Assembly (NCBI GenBank): GCA_017311315.1
Contig: CM029617.1
Location: forward strand, 8,135,820-8,199,819
Reading direction: 5' to 3'
Origin: Dendrocalamus latiflorus
Taxonomy: Eukaryota; Streptophyta; Magnoliopsida; Poales; Poaceae
DNA length: 64,000 nt
Made by a program: the position numbers and the translations under genes
Notes under the pieces: generated by a model
Database searches by the model: none
Seen by the model: only the letters and a program-made list of their open reading frames with translations
What the model was told of the DNA's origin: nothing
Shown: positions 45,103 to 54,589 of the stretch, one piece after another
Position numbering within the stretch: the stretch's first letter is position 1
Layout of the letters: every line of letters starts with the position of its first letter

Positions 45103-45989
45103 TGCACAGGATGGCGAGGTACCGGCTGGTCAGTGGCGGACGCAGGATTTTTAGAATGGGTGTTCAGATTTCGTAGCTAAGTTGCTCGAATACGTCGATA
45201 CCGCAGCGCACCGTCTCCCCCTCCAAACACCGATACAACGATACATGTATGTAAATATAATAAAGATACATAAATTACAGAAATTAATGATTTCTTATGA
45301 GAAAATGGGCAACATAAGACGAGCATAATTATATGAATTAAACAACAAATTATAGAGATAAATGAGAGTTGTATATCTTGTTGATCTTGCCTTTTTTTTT
45401 GCTATTTTCCTATCAGTAAGAACTGTCTATCTAAGAGGAAATTGTATGTTCCTTTCATGGAGCAAAACAGACCAAAAAAGAAAATAAGTAGAGTAGGATG
45501 GAGCACACCTAGATCTGAAGAGAGGACGATGGCAATAAGTTGGAGGTGCTACTCACTTCCCAATGACACGCTCCCTCCCGGCTACCACGCTGCTCCCTAC
45601 CTTCTTAATCGTTGTGCCACTGCCCGCTTGCCCGTGACACCTCTCTGCTCGTCCGCGCTGCCACACACTCACCTTGTCCACGCGCCGCCTCACGCATGAT
45701 TGTCGTCACATCATGGCACCACGTCCGCGTCCGCAAGTCGTCACTCGCCTCTAGCCTGCACCTCCGCCCACTCGTCACTCAAAGGCTGAAGCCGCCTCCC
45801 ACACAGACAGCCACAAGATGAGAAATATAACAAATATTAGAATTTTGTTTATATCTTTACCTCTTTGTACGTGAGGAGGGCTGAGGTGGAAAGAAAAATG
45901 AGTCTAATGTATTACATGGGCTGCGCGCGAGATACAAGAAGTGCGGGCAGAATTTATTTGCAGATATAAAATATAGTTTTAACACAACT

Positions 45990-46027
<38 letters not shown>

Positions 46028-46190
46028 AATATACCTATTATATACCTGGTATTTTATAAAAAAATTTGGGTGTTCAGCTGAACACCCATGCCCCATGCTG
46101 GATCCGCCGGTGCGGCTGGTGGACGAGTTCTACGACAGAGAGCACCGCGGCAAGCTCACGATGATTCCCATACTGCGTCCTCCAACCCAT
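45103..46190 (+). pseudogene. Candidate downstream exon / plant-mobile-domain remnant, split by a hAT
   Basis: After an acceptor AATGCACAG at about 45108, and with the hAT insertion removed, the sequence offers two frames. One continues the transposase for about 30 residues. The other, from an ATG at 45111, reads RYRLVDEFYDREHRG-like sequence, which resembles the N-terminus of plant mobile domain (PMD) proteins often carried by MULEs. Both end within about 100 bases, where TG/TA microsatellite DNA begins. I favour a PMD remnant but the evidence is short. Confidence 0.4.
45131..46112. mobile_element. Non-autonomous hAT element, 982 bp
   Basis: The perfect 8-bp TSD CGGCTGGT (45123-45130, 46113-46120) and the inverted ends CAGTGGCGGACGCAG / CACCGGCGGATCCAG define it. 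Near both ends are GGGTGTTCAG and CTGAACACCC, an inner inverted pair. It has no transposase. A (TA)n run lies at about 45993-46025. Confidence 0.92.
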
Positions 46191-46420
46191 GATGATGAGA
46201 GTTGTGTGTATGTGTATGTGTATTTTATATGTGTGCATGACGATGTATGTGTGCATATATGTATGTGTATGTGTATTTTATATGTGTATGTGTGCATATA
46301 TGTATGTATGTATGATTTGAGATTTATATGTGAATGTATGCATCTAGACTTTATTGAGAGTTATGCGTATGTGTTTTATATGTGAATGTATGTATATGTG
46401 TGTATGTGTTTTGTATATGC
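46190..46420. repeat. TG/TA-rich microsatellite region
   Basis: Alternating TGTATGTG and TATATG words make an irregular purine-pyrimidine repeat of about 230 bp between the two convergent MULE genes. Confidence 0.8.
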
Positions 46421-46466
46421 AGAAAAACAGACAGCTCTTTGCTGTTTTTTCTGTATGTTTGCGTAG

Positions 46467-46593
46467 CACGGCGCCAAACACTCAGGCGCCGAGGTATTGA
46501 AAAACGGCGCCAGAAACTTTGGCGCCAGGATATGGCGTCAAAGTTTTGCGCGCCGTAGTTCAATATCTCGGCGCCAGAGTGTTTGGCGCCGTG
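46467..46593. repeat. 127-bp hairpin of GGCGCC-containing arms
   Basis: The left arm begins CACGGCGCCAAACACTC and the right arm ends GAGTGTTTGGCGCCGTG. The outermost 34 bases (46467-46500 against 46560-46593) pair with two mismatches, and pairing continues with about six further mismatches to a loop of a few bases near 46530. A partial extra unit follows at 46603-46630. It lies between the two convergent genes. Confidence 0.85.
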
Positions 46594-46832
46594 CTACTTA
46601 CATACGGCGCCAGGGTGTTTGGCGCTGTGATTACTGCACTTGCATTAAAACTGCAAGCTCGGCCTAATTGTTTCGTTCCATCCGCATCCGCACAAATAAT
46701 ACTAATTGACATTCACCAAATGAATAAGCACAACCCAAAATAACATACTGAGTGCATACGTCCACATACATACATAGTCCACATACATAGTTTATAAATT
46801 TTCAGAAAATATATACGTCCGCATACATCAAA

Positions 46833-47372
46833 CTACTGAGTGCATCGAGGCCACTTCCCCTTTCTCTGAGCATCAGGGTACTGCTCAAGGGCTGCCTTGG
46901 CACGCCGCGCTCTCTCTAGCTTCTTCTGCCTTTCTCCCTTGCGCTTTGCCGCGGCCCTCCTACGCTCCTCCTCACGGTGTTCCCTCGCGGCCTCCTCCTG
47001 TTTCTTCTCCCTTTCCCACCTCTCCTTTCGTTCTTCATCCCACTTCTTATTGGCGTCAAGATATTTTTTGTCATCCTCAGCGATCGCAGTGTCGATCCAC
47101 TGCTCAAAATCACAAAGCGGTGGAGGCTCCTGCAAATGTACGCATTCGTTAAACCAACAGAATTAATACCAATTCGATGAATCGACAATACAACATACCA
47201 TCTTGCCGAGGACAACGGCGGCACGTGGCGGATCGAACGCCCAGTTGGCGCACATCCAGTACCTCTGCCTATATGTATCCGGATCATCCGACATTTCCAC
47301 TTTGCAAGGATCGTCGCAATAACACATCGGCACGGGAACACCGGATGGATGTGGCAAACGAGTGAAGCCCAT
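46833..47372 (-). CDS. Second MULE gene: GRF-like zinc finger and coiled-coil protein
   Basis: Exons 47372-47199 and 47129-46833 are joined by a GT-AG intron (GTATGT donor, TTTGCAG acceptor) in phase 0, giving about 156 residues. The N-terminus has a GRF-like zinc finger (PMCYCDDPCKV, then RQRYWMCANWAFDPP). The second exon starts EPPPLCDFEQWID and then forms a highly charged coiled coil (KKWDEERKERWEREKKQEE ... RARRAKAALEQ). A leader intron from the right terminal repeat ends TTTTAG six bases before the ATG. Proteins of this layout occur widely as plant transposon-associated hypotheticals; the function is unknown. Position and direction parallel mudrB of MuDR, but I see no mudrB similarity. 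Confidence 0.7.
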
Positions 47373-47471
47373 GACAACCTAAAATGCGAAATGAATAAGA
47401 TTTATAATTTTTCTCGTTTCTAACCCTAGGTTAGCTAGTTACCCAAATCAAACCCTAATCCAACTAATTTC

Positions 47472-48067
47472 AACCCTAAAAACGGATCTATACACATTAT
47501 TTCTAATACATTACGCAAATCTATTGCGAATCGAACCTAAAACCAAGCTAAATCCAACTAATTTCATCTAGGGTTTCAACTTTTGCCCTACGAAATGTAT
47601 CTCAAATAATCCATATCTACTGCAACAAATCAAAGGAGGAGAGGGAGCTCACCTTGCTTTCTCAGTTTGGAAGCAAAATCGCAAGAAAATTCGTTGGATT
47701 GGGATGTATTTGGAGAGGGGAGAGAGGGGCGGCAGCGGAGGCTGCTCTCTATTCGGTCTGTTCGAACAGAGCACTGAGGGGTGGTGGGGGGGCCGGGGGC
47801 TGCGCTCGGTGTTAAGTCCCAGTAAACGGCGCCACAAACGTTAGCGCCGTTCATGAATGTCACGGCGCCATGTGCGTTGGCGCCGTGTTGTGCCACCGTG
47901 GATCCTACGTGTCCATTTACGGCGCCAAAGAATATGGCGCCGTGTCGTGTACCCTGGGCGCCATGTGAGTTGGCGCCGTGCTAGGGGTTCATTTTTGCAA
48001 ATCTTTTCTCCAGAGGTCCATATGTAAAAAACTTTTAAATTTTGGACTAAAAAGCAAAAATTTTACC
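47472..48067 (-). repeat. Right terminal inverted repeat of the MULE
   Basis: Reverse-complement copy of 42570-43138 with scattered differences and an extra GGCGCC-containing segment near 47918-47945. It holds the mirrored leader exon, the donor (GAGCTCACCTTGC on the plus strand, about 47650) and intron start for the minus-strand gene. Confidence 0.85.
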
Positions 48068-49382
48068 CAAAACGCACACCTCGTCGCGCGCAGGAGACCG
48101 CGCGGTGATCACGGTGACCGAGGAAGCCACACGAATTTTCCTCACGCGCGTTGGCTCGAGCGGATCGAGGACATGAAGAGCTGAATGTTGCCTTCGGAGT
48201 TCGGATGGGCCAACGATAACGAGAACGAAACGCCGCCGCTGCTGACTTTTTCTTCTAAATATCTATTTTTTATTTTTAGATTATGTTATGTTACAAAATG
48301 TCTTCCTAGCACCTCTTAAACTCTAGCACAAAATTATATCTGTTCATCCCTAGGGTTAGCCCCTAACCCCATTTCTATTTATAGTTTAAGGTCAAAACGA
48401 GTTCTTATCAAATTTCAACAAAAAGGGGACAAAAACCCTTACGTAACATGAGTGTTTCAACTTTTGTCACACTACCTAATTTTGGACACACCAAAATTAA
48501 ATTATCACGTGTTGTATCATTTGGACCACATCTCTGCAGTTCCAAAATGTATAATCTATTTTTGATTTCTACGTGCTCTAACTCGAGCACGATCGCCCCC
48601 TCCAGCATTCTTGACCATTTGGACTATAACTTTGCATTAAGCCATCTCTCGGTCCTCGCCGTAGGCCACGATCGCCTCCGAGTTACCCTGCACATGCAAA
48701 GACTAAAACAACATCTTTTATTGGCACAAGTTCTTTACTTGATCGACATGAGTCTATACATGTCACATGCCTAAAACAACACCAATAAATAATATTATCA
48801 ATTACTCATTATCATAAATATTCTAGACCTAGTCATACGGTATAACAAAATTCCTCCATATTTTTCTTTGAAGTTCCTTTGAATCAAAGAGGCCAATATA
48901 TCAGGTGTAAACTCAAAAAACAATGTAAATTCGTGTTAATTTTCTGTGTAAGTTTTCAAAAAAAAACCTCCATATATTGGTGGACGTAGGGAAAAAGGTG
49001 CTATACAATTATTATGTAAAATATCATGGTCAAATCCAATTGCATTCGGAAGAAAAAAGATAGACAAAATTAAGTGCTAATCATGATTACTGTTTCAGCG
49101 CTACAACTCCTATCAGGAAATCTCTTTTTTTGTCTCGCAAAATGCATTCAAGTTTTCCAGAGTTGTCTTGTTTCAAATTATTTTTTGCAGGGTCATTAAA
49201 TAAACACCCCTTTCTTTGTATCTATCGAGATTTGAGAACTTTCGAAAACATGCATATACGCAAAGATGACCCGAGTTCCCACCGAGCTACTAGTTTACAT
49301 ACGCTATGCCCTGCACAAAAAACATACATAGAACGCAGATGTGCTAGATATGTTTGTATGAAGAAGTACTTGAGCATCACAA
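48068..49382. other. Intergenic; no gene recognised
   Basis: AT-rich with short random frames. No repeat structure or family signature is seen. Confidence 0.4.
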
Positions 49383-49454
49383 GGGCATTTGGTCTAGTGG
49401 TATGATTCTCGCTTAGGGTGCGAGAGGTCCCGAGTTCAATTCTCGGAATGCCCC
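49383..49454 (+). tRNA. tRNA-Pro (anticodon AGG)
   Basis: The 72-nt cloverleaf folds fully: acceptor stem GGGCATT (49383-49389) with AATGCCC (49447-49453) and discriminator C; D arm containing GGTCTAGTGG; anticodon stem CTCGC/GCGAG with loop TTAGGGT, anticodon AGG at 49415-49417; T arm GTTCAAT. There is no intron and CCA is not encoded, as expected in a nuclear gene. It decodes CCU and, with inosine, CCC/CCA codons. Internal A and B boxes drive Pol III transcription. Confidence 0.97.
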
Positions 49455-49456
49455 AC

Positions 49457-49463
49457 TTTTTTT
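49457..49463 (+). terminator. Pol III terminator of tRNA-Pro
   Basis: A run of seven T residues begins three bases after the tRNA end. Confidence 0.85.
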
Positions 49464-52034
49464 AACCTCTCCCCTCTCTCTTTTTGGGTTGACATTTTTT
49501 CCTCTGTTTTTGGGTTGACAATTTTAAGTTTTTTTAACCTTTCCTCTCTCTCTTTTTGGGTTGACATTTCTTTCTTTCTTCAAGAACATGCAAAAGAATT
49601 ACGTCTCTTTAATGCATTAAAGATAGAAGGGAAATAACAACCAACGAATAAACATCTTTATAACTTACAACTTAGGTAGGAGATTTTTTTGGGTGTCAAA
49701 GATTCTTTAACACTGTCCATTGCAGCGTTTTCATTACTTCCTTCCGGTTTTGTTCCGATTATTTTCCGTCGGCGAACCGGATGCTGAAGATATGGATGTC
49801 TTCTTTTTTCTTCCTGTTTTGCGAGTCAGCCGTATTCTCGTGACCCTTGTGCGCTTCGGAAAAAAGCACGCAGCATTACGCAGTTACTAACCCGGAGCAC
49901 AATTACTGTACAGCTTTACTGCAGGATTCGAATTTACGAAGCCCGGTAAATAACCCAAGAAAGTGTAGGGCCGGGCCAGCACAGGCCCGTTAGTTGAAGC
50001 CGGATGGCCTTCTCGTATGGGCCCTGGCCCGGATATGTCGTCGCTGTGGCTGCAGTTTTTAAGCCATGAGTCTGGAATTGATTCGGTTGCAAGTTTGTGG
50101 GCTAGCTGTCTCGGCCCAGTGAAAATTAAGACCGATGTTAAAGCCCAAGGCCAGTCTGGGCCTGTTTTACACCTTCAAAAGTTAACCCAACTTAGAAAGA
50201 AGAGAGAGGCGTGAAATGTCGTGATGAAAGGAAAAGAAAAGGAGAAAGAGAGACGTTCGCGTCGAAGAGGATGATGTTGCTAGATGCCGTGGATAAGATC
50301 TTGTTTTTTTGGCTACGGCTAATATTTTTTAACTATGGTTAGTAATTTAATAAATAATATTGATTGATAAAAGTTGAAATAAAAAACGAGCTGAAAAACC
50401 GAAAAAATAGCGTAAAATTGGCGAATAGTTGCACCCCTACAATTCTTGACGTAATCCATTAACTCATGACGTAATCCAAAGTCTTCATCATCATATGGGA
50501 CATAACCTATTTCACTAGACTCATAGAAAATATTAGTCTCATACAATGATTGTCATTAAGTATCAAAATGTATCATTAACTCATAATGATGGGTCTAGAT
50601 TCTTCGTTGGCCTCTACGAGCGCTATTGGGGCAGCCGAGCACTGCGGTCATGGGTCTCATCAGTGCCACTGCAACCTCCTGCTCCAATGTGTGTTGAGCC
50701 CCTGTTCGATTTGTTGCAATTACTCTTCTCAATTGTTGCAATAAGTGTTTTTGTTGAAACGAGTCTTTTTCAAATGTTTGCAACATGTGGGTTATTTGTT
50801 ACAATAGTTCTATTGATTTGTTGTACAAGAGTACCTATTTTGTTACAGTGGAGCTATTAGTTTGTTACATCATTTTGTTGTGTTCTTTTATTATTTTGGT
50901 ATTTCTAAACTAGTTTGAAATATTTGTTTGGGATATCTGTTATGGTAGTTTTGTGAATTTGTTGTAACCTTTTTTTTGCTGCATTAGCATTGTTAATTTG
51001 TTGCGCTACCATGTTCTAAAATTGGCCCGTTGTTTTTTAATTTTGTTGCTAATCATCATGTTAATCCGAGGCGTATGTTGAATTTCGTCTCTAATACAAC
51101 TCTTAATCTCTTGAAATTGCTGAGAGATTAATATTTTTCAAATATATTACCAATGTTGTCAATGTTGTTTCAAAATGTTGCATTTGTTGATTCTAAATGT
51201 TGCGTATGCATTTTCAATTGTTGCGTCGCTAGGGGGGGGGGGGGGGGGGGGGAGCGTACGACCTTTCTATTATACATTCAGGCGCTAGTCCTCCCCATAT
51301 TCCTATTCTTTGAATTTGGGATTCCATTTACATGGCAACTTTTTTTTCTACTTCAGATTCCTTGTATGTATACATGATTCCTTCTAGTCTGAATAGAACT
51401 TTTGGCTCCCATGCAAACGTATGCATGCCAAACCAACCAAAATCTAAACAAACATCGTTAAGCACTAGGTCTCCTAGCTACACATGTCTTTGAATTCGTA
51501 GCTAGCCATGGGTTTGCCAGCGGGCGGTAGGCGGGGTTGGGGTGGTGGAGACGACCCCGACAATCAGCTAGGGTGGGCAGGGTGGGGTGGTGGGGATAGG
51601 GAAGAGGTGGTGACGCGGCGAGGCGATAAGGGCACCGTCGGCAGTGGGTGGTGGCGGTAGGGGCAGGGGCGGGTGTTGGAGGAGCATGGAGGTTGCCGGA
51701 GAGGAAGAATACGGTAGCGGAGGTAGAGCAAGAGGGCAATGAAGAGAAAAAAGAAGAGGAGTGGGGATGGAACTCGCCAGAGAAGAGGCGGTGGGGGCGG
51801 TTGCTGGAGACGAAGGAAGGAGAGGAGGTGGTGTTCTCTCAGGCGTCTGGTCGGGTTGAGGAAGATAAAGAATGGATAAGGTAGATGAGTTGTTCCTTTG
51901 AGTTGGGCTTTGGGCTGTTGCTCTCGACAAGATGAGTCGCAAGAGAGTACATGCATGATGTTAGGCACTGTTCGGTCCGTAGTTATGGTTTGAAGCAACG
52001 ATAGTTAGAAGCATCCTCAGTTAATAGGGAAAAA
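49464..52034. other. Low-complexity intergenic region
   Basis: A TTTTTGGGTTGACA word recurs three times at about 49485-49566. GGCCC/GGGCC boxes cluster at 49965-50165. At 50700-51230 TTGTTGCAA/TTGTTG words dominate, ending in a run of 21 G at 51232-51252. A G-rich block at about 51500-51830 yields long proline-rich frames on the minus strand that I regard as accidental. No gene is supported. Confidence 0.4.
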
Positions 52035-52600
52035 ATTGTATCTGAAAGATAACTTGAGTTTAAATGTTATGCATCTTGGAAGATGACTTTATCTTGACCT
52101 GAAGATAACTTTTCCTGCATTTGAAAGATAACTTTTTTGTTTTCTAAATGATAAAATTATGTATCTCAATTTAAATTTTATTTATCTTGCAAGATAACTT
52201 TACCTTGACCTGAAGATAACTTTATAGTATCTGAAACACAACTCTTATGTTCTCTAAATGATAAAATTATGTATCACAACTTAACTTTTCATCTTGGAAG
52301 ATAACTTTACCTTGATCCGAAGATAACTTTCCTATATATAAAGTATAACTCTTCTGTTTCTAAATGATAAAAGTATGTATCTCAATGTAGCTTTTATGCA
52401 TCTTGGAAGATAACTTTATCTTTGGCTTGAAGATAGCTTTCTCATATTTGAAAGATAACTCTTATGTTTCTAAATAATAAATTACATATCTCAATTTAAC
52501 TTTTATGCATATTAGAAGACAACTTTATCTTATCCTGAAGATAACTTTCATGTATCTGCAAGATATTTCTTCTGTATCTAAATGATTATTTTGTTCCTAT
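52035..52600. repeat. Diverged tandem repeat, unit about 110 bp, five copies
   Basis: Each unit contains CTAAATGATAAAATTATG and the words AAGATAACTTTA...TTGA..TGAAGATAACTTT. Spacing between the CTAAATGAT starts is about 106-114 bp. Divergence between units is high, so the array is old. Confidence 0.75.
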
Positions 52601-53227
52601 CTAAATATAGTCCTTTTTTTTGCATTTTTTAGAGCAAGGGAAAATTTCATTAAGTGAATGAAAAAGGTCCCAGCCTCAGTCCTTTTTTTTTGCATATGAA
52701 ACAGGTATGATTGTTGGCTCTTTATGCTAAAGTTCCTAGAGCCATGGAATGGGCGGAGAATGCCTTCACTCAAACAGATGGATATGCTAAACGTGAAGAA
52801 GTTGCTACTGCACAAATGGATGGCTTGCAATTACAACATCGAATGGAAGTCGATTCTTCTAAGATGTTACCACACTTCCATCAACAATGATCTGTGTTGG
52901 GTTATAAAAAACTTATTAATTGCTTGACATCTTATGCTTTCTAGGTCCATACAAAAACACAAAGAGGAATATGTGACTGGAGAGAGCTGTTTTTTTGTGA
53001 CAGAAGTGTGGTTTGTAATAGTTAGTTTGCTGTAGTATCTAGCAAAATAACCCTGTCAAGCTTTTTGATGGTGTAATCTGTTGTACCATAGATGGTGTCT
53101 TTTTGATGTCGCATGATAAGTTGATAACTGATATGTAGGTTACAGCCTACAGAAATCTTTTTTTTTCAAATTGAATGCACCTAAATTTGAAACTTCTTTT
53201 TTGAAATTTAATCTAAACTATGGGGTG

Positions 53228-53450
53228 CGAGATGATAACTCAGTGTACTACTGGATGGTGGCATTTTTGATAAATCTCATGTTTTCTTTAGCTGTAGATG
53301 ATAACTTAACATGCTATTTTGTAATGGTAAACTAAAGGTGGAGACAATGACAGTGTATTAATACTGGATGATGGCTTTAATAAATCTCATTTTTCTTAGC
53401 TGGAGATGATAACTTAACTTGTTATTTGATGGTAAACTACAAAGGAAACT
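53228..53450. repeat. Tandem duplication of about 110 bp
   Basis: Two copies of a unit with CAGTGTA..ACTGGATGRTGGC, AATAAATCTCAT, TTAGCTG(G)AGATGATAACTTAAC and ATGGTAAACTA, differing by substitutions and small indels. Confidence 0.7.
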
Positions 53451-53479
53451 CCTCAACCATCACAAGATAAAGAAGTATG

Positions 53480-53800
53480 ACGCTCTGTGTCTGACTCTAT
53501 TGGTCATAGTTCCTTGCTGTTGCGGCCGGTGCTCGTTTGCGCGCGTGTGAACCACCAGATCATAAGGAAAGATGCCTCTCGGGGCATCTGAGAATGATTC
53601 GAGCCGTATGAAGGGAAACTCCCACGTACAGTTTGTTTTGGAGGGGAAGGAGCCCGACAGGGTCCCCCCACTGACTTGGCCCGGGCCTAAGTGAAAGTGA
53701 AAAAGTGAAGTGGTGGGCCTACCCATCCTAACCTGGGGTATGCTGGGATTCGCGAAGAGCAGCACCTTACGATGTTCATGACCAATCGGATCTTGACGTA
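53480..53800 (+). other. Probable organellar group II intron fragment (NUMT-like)
   Basis: At about 53597-53630 lies GAGCCGTATG...GGGAAACTCCC...ACGTACAGTTT, matching the group II intron domain V pattern (GAGCCGUAUG, a GNAA-type tip, ACGUACGGUUC) with two transitions on the 3' side. A possible domain VI ending CCTAAC follows at about 53715-53735. It is far more GC-rich than its surroundings. Plant mitochondrial genes carry many such introns, so a mitochondrial insertion is most likely. The host gene of the intron was not identified. Confidence 0.6.
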
Positions 53801-53921
53801 GGGATTACAACTTAATGCACTACTGGATATTGACCAATCGGAGTAATGATGACAAATAGGAGAGGAAATCGTGTGTGCAGTGATCAGGGAAATGGAAATC
53901 AAGGGTGGTTAGTGTGGATAA

Positions 53922-54165
53922 GAGCAAGTATAATAAGAGGCTGTTAGTAGTCTGTATGCTGAGGTGGAGGAGAAAGAGGAGGAGAGAGAAGAGAGGTGGG
54001 CTGTAAGTTTACAGCCAGCTGAAGCACAACAACCAAGAAACTTTGTGAGAGAAAGGGGTGGGTCATACAGCCTTCAGCTGGCTGTAAACTACTATATGAA
54101 TGGACTGATAAGTGAGCTGTAAGTGTCCATACAGCCAGCTGAAGGCTATATTATTAGCCTTGCTC
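53922..54165. mobile_element. Tourist-like MITE, 244 bp
   Basis: The ends are GAGCAAGTATAATA and, in reverse complement, GAGCAAGGCTAATA. The TSD TAA lies at 53919-53921 and 54166-54168. The interior carries several CAGCCAGCTGAAG/CTTCAGCTGGCTG words in both orientations. An uninterrupted copy of the target is preserved at 59609-59634. Confidence 0.88.
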
Positions 54166-54193
54166 TAAGAAAGACAAGGTAGACTGGTGGTTA

Positions 54194-54516
54194 TGTGGGC
54201 ATTGGTGATTCTGGACGGTCGGATGATATTGGAGGGACGCCATCGGATACCAGCACGGCTTGCGCGAAGGGAAAGGCCGGCCCAAGTGCGGCAGCCGGGC
54301 AACGGCCCAGGAAGAGTAATGCGCGCTTCGTCGGACCGGAATGGAGGAATGCAGCGTAGCTGTAGGAACTTCGCCTGCGTGCGTATAAAGTAAAGGCTGG
54401 AAGCCGTGTAAGAACTATCGAAGAACACAACAAGCTATCTCATATCTTCTCTCGTTCTTCCTCCGCTCTGGTCTCCTTCCGTCTATTTCCCTTCCCCAGT
54501 TCAGTAGTTGCTAACA
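54194..54516 (+). repeat. 5' LTR of the intact gypsy element
   Basis: 323 bp, TGTGGG to TAACA. A TATAAAGTAAAG at about 54384 is the likely promoter. The same sequence in the 3' copy encodes the last 55 residues of gag-pol. Confidence 0.93.
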
Positions 54517-54589
54517 TATTGGTATCAGAGACACCGATCTGGAACCCCACAATATCCACCACACTCACTTCACCCGTTTTCGCAAGCAA

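Larger units (their letters stand above)
42570..48067. mobile_element. Mutator-like element with long inverted repeats and two convergent genes
   Basis: The ends are inverted copies starting GGTAAAATTTTTGCTTTTTAG. The homology runs inward for about 570 bp on the left (42570-43138) and about 596 bp on the right (47472-48067), through GGCGCC-rich DNA, a transcribed leader, a GTGAGC splice donor and the start of an intron. From the left repeat a mudrA-like gene runs rightwards; from the right repeat a zinc-finger gene runs leftwards. This is the plan of maize MuDR (mudrA and mudrB, convergent, each driven from a terminal repeat). The transposase is internally deleted and a hAT element sits in the middle, so this copy is non-autonomous. 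I could not find the expected 9-bp TSD: flanks TCGGCCACT and CAAAACGCA do not match. Confidence 0.85.

Noticed and set aside
46095..46385. A 96-codon plus-strand frame after the hAT insertion
   Set aside because: Only its first 30 codons look like protein; the rest is translated TG/TA microsatellite.
42561..48076. A 9-bp target duplication for the MULE
   Set aside because: The flanks TCGGCCACT and CAAAACGCA do not match, nor do 8- or 10-bp alternatives; I leave the TSD unassigned.
50017..50214. Short frame near GGGCC boxes as a possible small gene
   Set aside because: No family signature, no TATA box and no neighbouring exon.
51458..51998. Overlapping proline-rich minus-strand frames
   Set aside because: They are low-complexity translations of a G-rich block; several frames are open at once.
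54165..54433. Minus-strand frames of about 80 codons repeated at 59222-59523
   Set aside because: They are antisense shadows within the two LTR copies of the gypsy element.
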